Positions 20,843 to 24,391 of a stretch of 24,391 nucleotides of DNA are shown piece by piece. Source of the stretch: Pigoraptor chileana (Eukaryota; Opisthokonta; Filasterea); the NCBI GenBank assembly GCA_943704495.1, contig CALSCR010003879.1, forward strand, positions 1 to 24,391. The letters run 5' to 3'. The position numbers and the translations under genes were made by a program. A model generated the notes under the pieces. The model was not told where the DNA came from and did no database searches. It saw nothing but the letters and a program-made list of their open reading frames with translations. Within the stretch, counting starts at the first letter, position 1. Every line of letters begins with the position of its first letter.

Positions 20843-21802
20843 TGGCGAGCGATGCCGTCGCACTGAACCGGTCCGCCGGACGGAGACTATCGCCGATGGC
20901 TATGCCGACTCAGCCCCGCAGTGATGTGTGCCTCCCTATGAGTTACGTGGCAATTGCTGACTGAACTGGTGCAGCTGTATTTTGTTGCCGGTCAGTGTTA
21001 GGGCTGACTGCCCTGCAGTAAACGAATAAACATAGACTGTGTTCATGGCAGAGTGCGGCACTGAACTTTGGGGAGGTATCCTTGCCACCCCACCCCAGGC
21101 CCCCGACAGCCCGCCGGCGGCGGCATGGCACGGGCCGCCCCCCCCCCGCGCCGGCCGCAGCATCCATAGCACTGATTCGACAGATGACTGCAGCCGTGCA
21201 CAGCCGGAACTGTGGGAGTTGAATTTTATTGAGTGACTAAGTGATAATCGCGCTACAACTGAAGACCGCATTCGGCGGGCTTAATTGTGGCCGCGGGCGG
21301 CGTAACGAGCTCGGTATGGGTGTATTCAGCATATGCTTGTAACGCTCACATTCCATCCGCCTGTTTTGTTCATTTGTATCTATTGCCTGGTCCTCCGTCG
21401 GCATACCGTCTCCGGCGGCGGCCCTGCCGGTGAGCCCAACTTCAACAGTGCGGCGTCGGCAGCCGCACGAGAATCATCGGCCGCTCCCGGCCGGCTCGGA
21501 TAGCTCAATGGGACAACGGCGTGCCGAGGGTCCGCGACAACGTGACTGGCAGACGCGAAGAGGTGGTGCCGGCCTCGGCTCGGACTTAGTGGCCGATGAC
21601 CGATAGTGTGTGTTTTTTTATACTGGTAATCTGTCTCATGAATGAAGGCACTGCTGATTAGACGTGCGGGCTCTCATTGACGGTTCAGTATGGGTTCAGA
21701 GTTCGGGGGCGTGTAAATGAATTAGCAACCCGGCTGTTGCTCTTTCGCCCACGGCCGCTGCCGCCGGCGGTGCCAGTTCCGGCAAACGGCTGGTTGCCGG
21801 AG
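20843..21802. other. Intergenic region between cupredoxin and nucleotidyltransferase genes
   Basis: About 1 kb without a convincing exon. It is rich in ACTGA/TCAGT pentamers and CCGG-type blocks, like the other long intergenic stretch. It has a C10 run at 21138-21147 and a tRNA-A-box-like stretch at 21501-21512 that does not fold into a tRNA. From about 21600 it should be the upstream region of the next gene. Confidence 0.55.
21025..21030 (+). promoter_or_regulatory. Possible polyadenylation signal of the cupredoxin gene
   Basis: AATAAA, 183 bases past the TGA of the cupredoxin gene, on the same strand. It is further from its stop than the signals of the neighbouring genes. Confidence 0.45.
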
Positions 21803-21810
21803 TATAAATA
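21803..21810 (+). promoter_or_regulatory. TATA box of the nucleotidyltransferase gene
   Basis: TATAAATA lies 106 bases upstream of the ATG at 21916, in a GC-rich setting that makes it stand out. A transcription start some 30 bases downstream would fall near 21835, giving a leader of about 80 bases. Confidence 0.65.
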
Positions 21811-21915
21811 TGGCCGGCGGCAGTTGCCCGACTGACCACCCACCGGCCCCACCGTCACGCGGCAGCAGCTGATGTGGATCACGGCCCACACGTGCACGGC
21901 CACTGCTGACTGAAG

Positions 21916-23631
21916 ATGAGTTGGACTACTTCCAACAGTGTTTATTCGTCTGATTGTATTGTTGCACCTCTCAAAAAAAGAAATTCCATGCTGAACATCA
22001 TGGATGATGACCGTTTTCTTGGCGATGCACATTCGCGTAATTGCATATATGATGCCATCGATGTCGCCATTGAGTCGCATGCGTTCCAGTGCGCTTGGAC
22101 GGACGAACGCAGTGACATTAGGGACAACTTCGTGGGTCGCATCGATGCCCTCTTTGCATCAACTGCTGCGGTCTTCGACTGTTCTGCCTCCGACAAGAGG
22201 AGTCCTTCCATGAATGTCGCACAGCCACTCATCCCCGAGAGTAGCTTGACGCAGGGTTCATCCGCTCTCGAGTGGATTTCGCGGTTGTCTGCCTTCCGTC
22301 CCGTTGCGTTTGGATCCGCAGTGAATGCTTTTGGGGAATCGAGTAGCGATATTGATGTGTGTCTGATCCCGCGAGTGAGTGATGTGAGATTACTGGCGGA
22401 TGCGTTGTCGTGCACAAGCAAGAACAAGCTTAAGATAATGGATAAAGAGTTTATTCGGCGAGTCGAGGAATTACTGAATCGATCGCCCGAATCCTTCGGC
22501 AATGTCACTGCTGTGTTTGGGTCTGTCTTTGTGGTTAAAGTTGCGGATCTCTCCTCTGGACTCTCCTGCGATTTGACACGTTGGCTTCCCACCCCAACCA
22601 AGCGGGTCGTCGTTTCTCCCACTACAGACGGTGTGATGGGCATGGATGCCGCAACCAACGCTATGACAGGCACACGTGATCCCCCCGTCTCCGACGCCAC
22701 TGAGTACGCATGCTGCACGAATGTGGAATGTCGTGTCCCTGTCGTCCGCAATACGATGCTCTTTCGGCGGTATTCGTCTCAAGGTGTCCGCGGCGCGTGC
22801 ACCGTTCGCATCTACCATGCAATTAAGCGGTGGGCGCGTGTCTGTCGAGTGAGCGGTAACTACCATGGATACCCAAGCAATTACGCGTTTCTCACAATGC
22901 TCGTTGCTTACCTTGTCAATCATGGTGGCGATTGCGTCGTGCCAAAACGGGCGGCCTTTCTCGATCGCGTTGATGGAGAGTCACTTTGCTATGCGATTGA
23001 ACGTCATCTCTTGTCGGGCCGTACACACGCTTCTGTATCAACGACGGGACTTGCTGGACATTCTCAAGGGACTCATGTGGTGCACTTCGACGACACGGAC
23101 GAGCCACTTCCCAAGCGATTTCGAGCGGACGGAGCGGATGCACAACCTGTCGACAACCGTGACAACTGCTGCAACATCAACACGTCCAACGATAACTCCA
23201 GCGAACGCAGTGCTGAATCTTTGGTCGAGTGCGCGTCGGCACGGCTGTTGCACGGATTCTTTCGGCATTATGCGGGCGAAGATGGGTGTGCTTTTGAACC
23301 ATCAGTGTCTGTCATCACTCTTCTTGATGCAACTGTGGAAAGGGCTCCCTTTTTTGCATCTACCTCACACGAACACAGCGCCGCTTTTTCGTCCGCGTTG
23401 GCCATTTCCATCGCCACATCAACGGTCGAAACACTTCCGCCTTCTCCTGCAGACCTTGCGCTTCGTGATGCGCTGTCATGGCGCATGGTTGTGCAAGATC
23501 CGCTTCTGCACACTGTGGACCTTGGGAGGAAGATTGCCTCGAGAGAACACCAGATGCGACTAATGGCGGCGTTGCGTGAGGGCGCACGTGATATGACCTC
23601 ATCGCGTGTGCCCCACTGGCTCGCCGATTGA
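21916..23631 (+). CDS. Cid1-family noncanonical poly(A) polymerase / terminal uridylyltransferase
   Basis: Adds non-templated nucleotides to RNA 3' ends. It is a single exon of 571 codons. The nucleotidyltransferase motif FGS (G133-S134) is followed by catalytic D145 and D147 in SDIDVCL, and the third carboxylate is D219 in SCDLTRW. A 50-residue insert at about 225-275 follows. The central domain has IKRWAR (303-308) and the nucleotide-recognition segment GYPSNYAFLTML (318-329). The PAP-associated domain shows ARLLHGFFRHYA (442-453) and QDPLLHTVDLGRKI (527-540), with a polar, Asn/Ser-rich insert at about 385-435. That insert carries a basic KRFR that could aid nuclear import. About 120 residues precede the GS motif, and no zinc finger or RNA-binding domain is visible. 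The ATG has A at -3; later in-frame ATGs exist. A-versus-U preference cannot be settled from the motifs alone. Confidence 0.9.
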   Translation: MSWTTSNSVYSSDCIVAPLKKRNSMLNIMDDDRFLGDAHSRNCIYDAIDVAIESHAFQCAWTDERSDIRDNFVGRIDALFASTAAVFDCSASDKRSPSMNVAQPLIPESSLTQGSSALEWISRLSAFRPVAFGSAVNAFGESSSDIDVCLIPRVSDVRLLADALSCTSKNKLKIMDKEFIRRVEELLNRSPESFGNVTAVFGSVFVVKVADLSSGLSCDLTRWLPTPTKRVVVSPTTDGVMGMDAATNAMTGTRDPPVSDATEYACCTNVECRVPVVRNTMLFRRYSSQGVRGACTVRIYHAIKRWARVCRVSGNYHGYPSNYAFLTMLVAYLVNHGGDCVVPKRAAFLDRVDGESLCYAIERHLLSGRTHASVSTTGLAGHSQGTHVVHFDDTDEPLPKRFRADGADAQPVDNRDNCCNINTSNDNSSERSAESLVECASARLLHGFFRHYAGEDGCAFEPSVSVITLLDATVERAPFFASTSHEHSAAFSSALAISIATSTVETLPPSPADLALRDALSWRMVVQDPLLHTVDLGRKIASREHQMRLMAALREGARDMTSSRVPHWLAD

Positions 23632-23667
23632 GACTGTTTGTCCTTATAGCAAAGCAGTGTCGATGCG

Positions 23668-23673
23668 AATAAA
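23668..23673 (+). promoter_or_regulatory. Polyadenylation signal of the nucleotidyltransferase gene
   Basis: AATAAA, 37 bases past the TGA at 23629-23631, on the same strand. Confidence 0.7.
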
Positions 23674-23783
23674 GGCAGGCGCATACCGCTGTGGGGGCGT
23701 CGTGCACTTTTGGCATATCTCTTTGTTTCTGTGGAGGATTCTTTGCTTGTTTGCTACGTCGACCATCGGCGGCGCGATGTGGT

Positions 23784-23935
23784 GCAACTGGCCATTAGGG
23801 CAAGTAAGTAGTAATCCTCAGTGGCCCATAACACAGGCGTGGTGAAGTTGGATCAGCGCAACTGGCCATTAGGGCAAGTAAGTAGTAACCTGCAGTGGCC
23901 GTAACAGTAACCAGGCGTGGTGAAGTTGGATCAGC
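23784..23935. repeat. Two-copy tandem repeat, units of 74 and 78 bases
   Basis: The unit starts GCAACTGGCCATTAGGGC and ends GTGGTGAAGTTGGATCAGC. Copy 1 is 23784-23857 and copy 2 is 23858-23935. They differ mainly by small changes and a 4-base length difference in the middle (AATCCTCAG versus AACCTGCAG; ATAACACAGG versus GTAACAGTAACCAGG). There is no coding sense in either strand. Confidence 0.85.
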
Positions 23936-24391
23936 GCGGAGCCATTTCGCTTTCGACCGCCTTCTCTTCTCTAACTGTTGACTTATGCACTCTCGCAAGT
24001 CGTCTTTGATAAATGTTGTGTTTGAGTCGGCCCGCTCGACTCCATCTAGTTGTTACCAGCTTGAAAGTACATTCGTTCACACTGGAAGATCCATACTACG
24101 ATTGAATTCTAGTGTGCCGTTGTGCCTCTCATTGCCCGTGTGCTCAGCCCTATAACAACATTCTCTCTTCTGGTCTTTGTACTTTTCATTTGATTTGTGC
24201 ATGCGTACAAAGCACATTTGGCAATCCCGAGTGCGAGAAAGAATTGAATGGAAGTTACGTTGAATGCGCGTCCCATGAGCGGCACTCATTCCCACACTCG
24301 ACCACGCACGCACGCCACACACTCACATGCTCCACAAGCAGTCGTCGTTTCTCTACTCCAAACCAACCCACCAACTACAAGCTCCCCCCCC
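23936..24391. other. Right-hand flank without a recognised gene
   Basis: No exon is supported here. The last 100 bases are C/A-rich and pyrimidine-biased, as a promoter or leader of a gene further right might be. The window ends in a C8 run. Confidence 0.5.

Noticed and set aside
21493-21545. Possible tRNA gene: TAGCTCAATGGG resembles an A box, with CTCGG/CCGAG flanks
   Set aside because: No B box of the GGTTCRANNCC type follows at the right distance, and no acceptor, anticodon and T stems can be laid out. At best a remnant or chance.

Overview
The window is nuclear DNA from a unicellular eukaryote. It holds multi-exon genes with GT-AG introns of about 95-370 bases, AATAAA signals after three of the four genes, a TATA box, and eukaryote-only families (a MINDY-type deubiquitinase and a Cid1-type nucleotidyltransferase). 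Coding regions are GC-rich and carry poly-Q and Ser/Gly-rich inserts. I cannot name the organism from the sequence. A soluble-adenylyl-cyclase architecture together with a fungal/amoebozoan-type kinase-ATPase sensor head suggests a free-living amorphean protist (holozoan, apusomonad or amoebozoan), but this is inference.

Layout. 1-1278: noncoding upstream region with a TG tract. 1279-13849 (+): one giant six-exon gene. Its six exons join in frame to exactly 3780 codons. In order it encodes a degenerate protein kinase, a STAND-type ATPase, a helical repeat region, a GAF domain split by a poly-Q insert, two PAS domains, two adenylyl cyclase domains of the ADCY10 (soluble adenylyl cyclase) type, and a second ATPase. 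13850-14342: short gap between convergent genes. 14343-17353 (-): an eight-exon MINDY deubiquitinase with two MIU motifs on look-alike exons and a C-terminal CaaX box. 17354-19076: a long GC-rich divergent intergenic region with a CRE palindrome, a doubled CACGTG repeat and a 16-base palindrome. 19077-20842 (+): a secreted cupredoxin with an Ala/Ser-rich repeat domain, out of frame by one base at a T run. 20843-21915: intergenic, ending in a TATA box. 21916-23631 (+): an intronless Cid1-family poly(A) polymerase/terminal uridylyltransferase. 23632-24391: 3' flank with a 74/78-base tandem duplication and no gene that I can see.

The most unusual object is the giant gene. Its N-terminal two thirds has the architecture of the fungal Mak2/Mak3-type (Phk) hybrid histidine kinases and related PknK-like bacterial proteins. 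At the point where a histidine kinase module would follow the PAS domains, the chain continues into a complete ADCY10-like C1-C2-ATPase unit. This suggests a sensor head rewired from phosphorelay output to cAMP output. The four genes do not form an obvious pathway. The CRE-like sites beside and inside the MINDY gene are a speculative link to cAMP.
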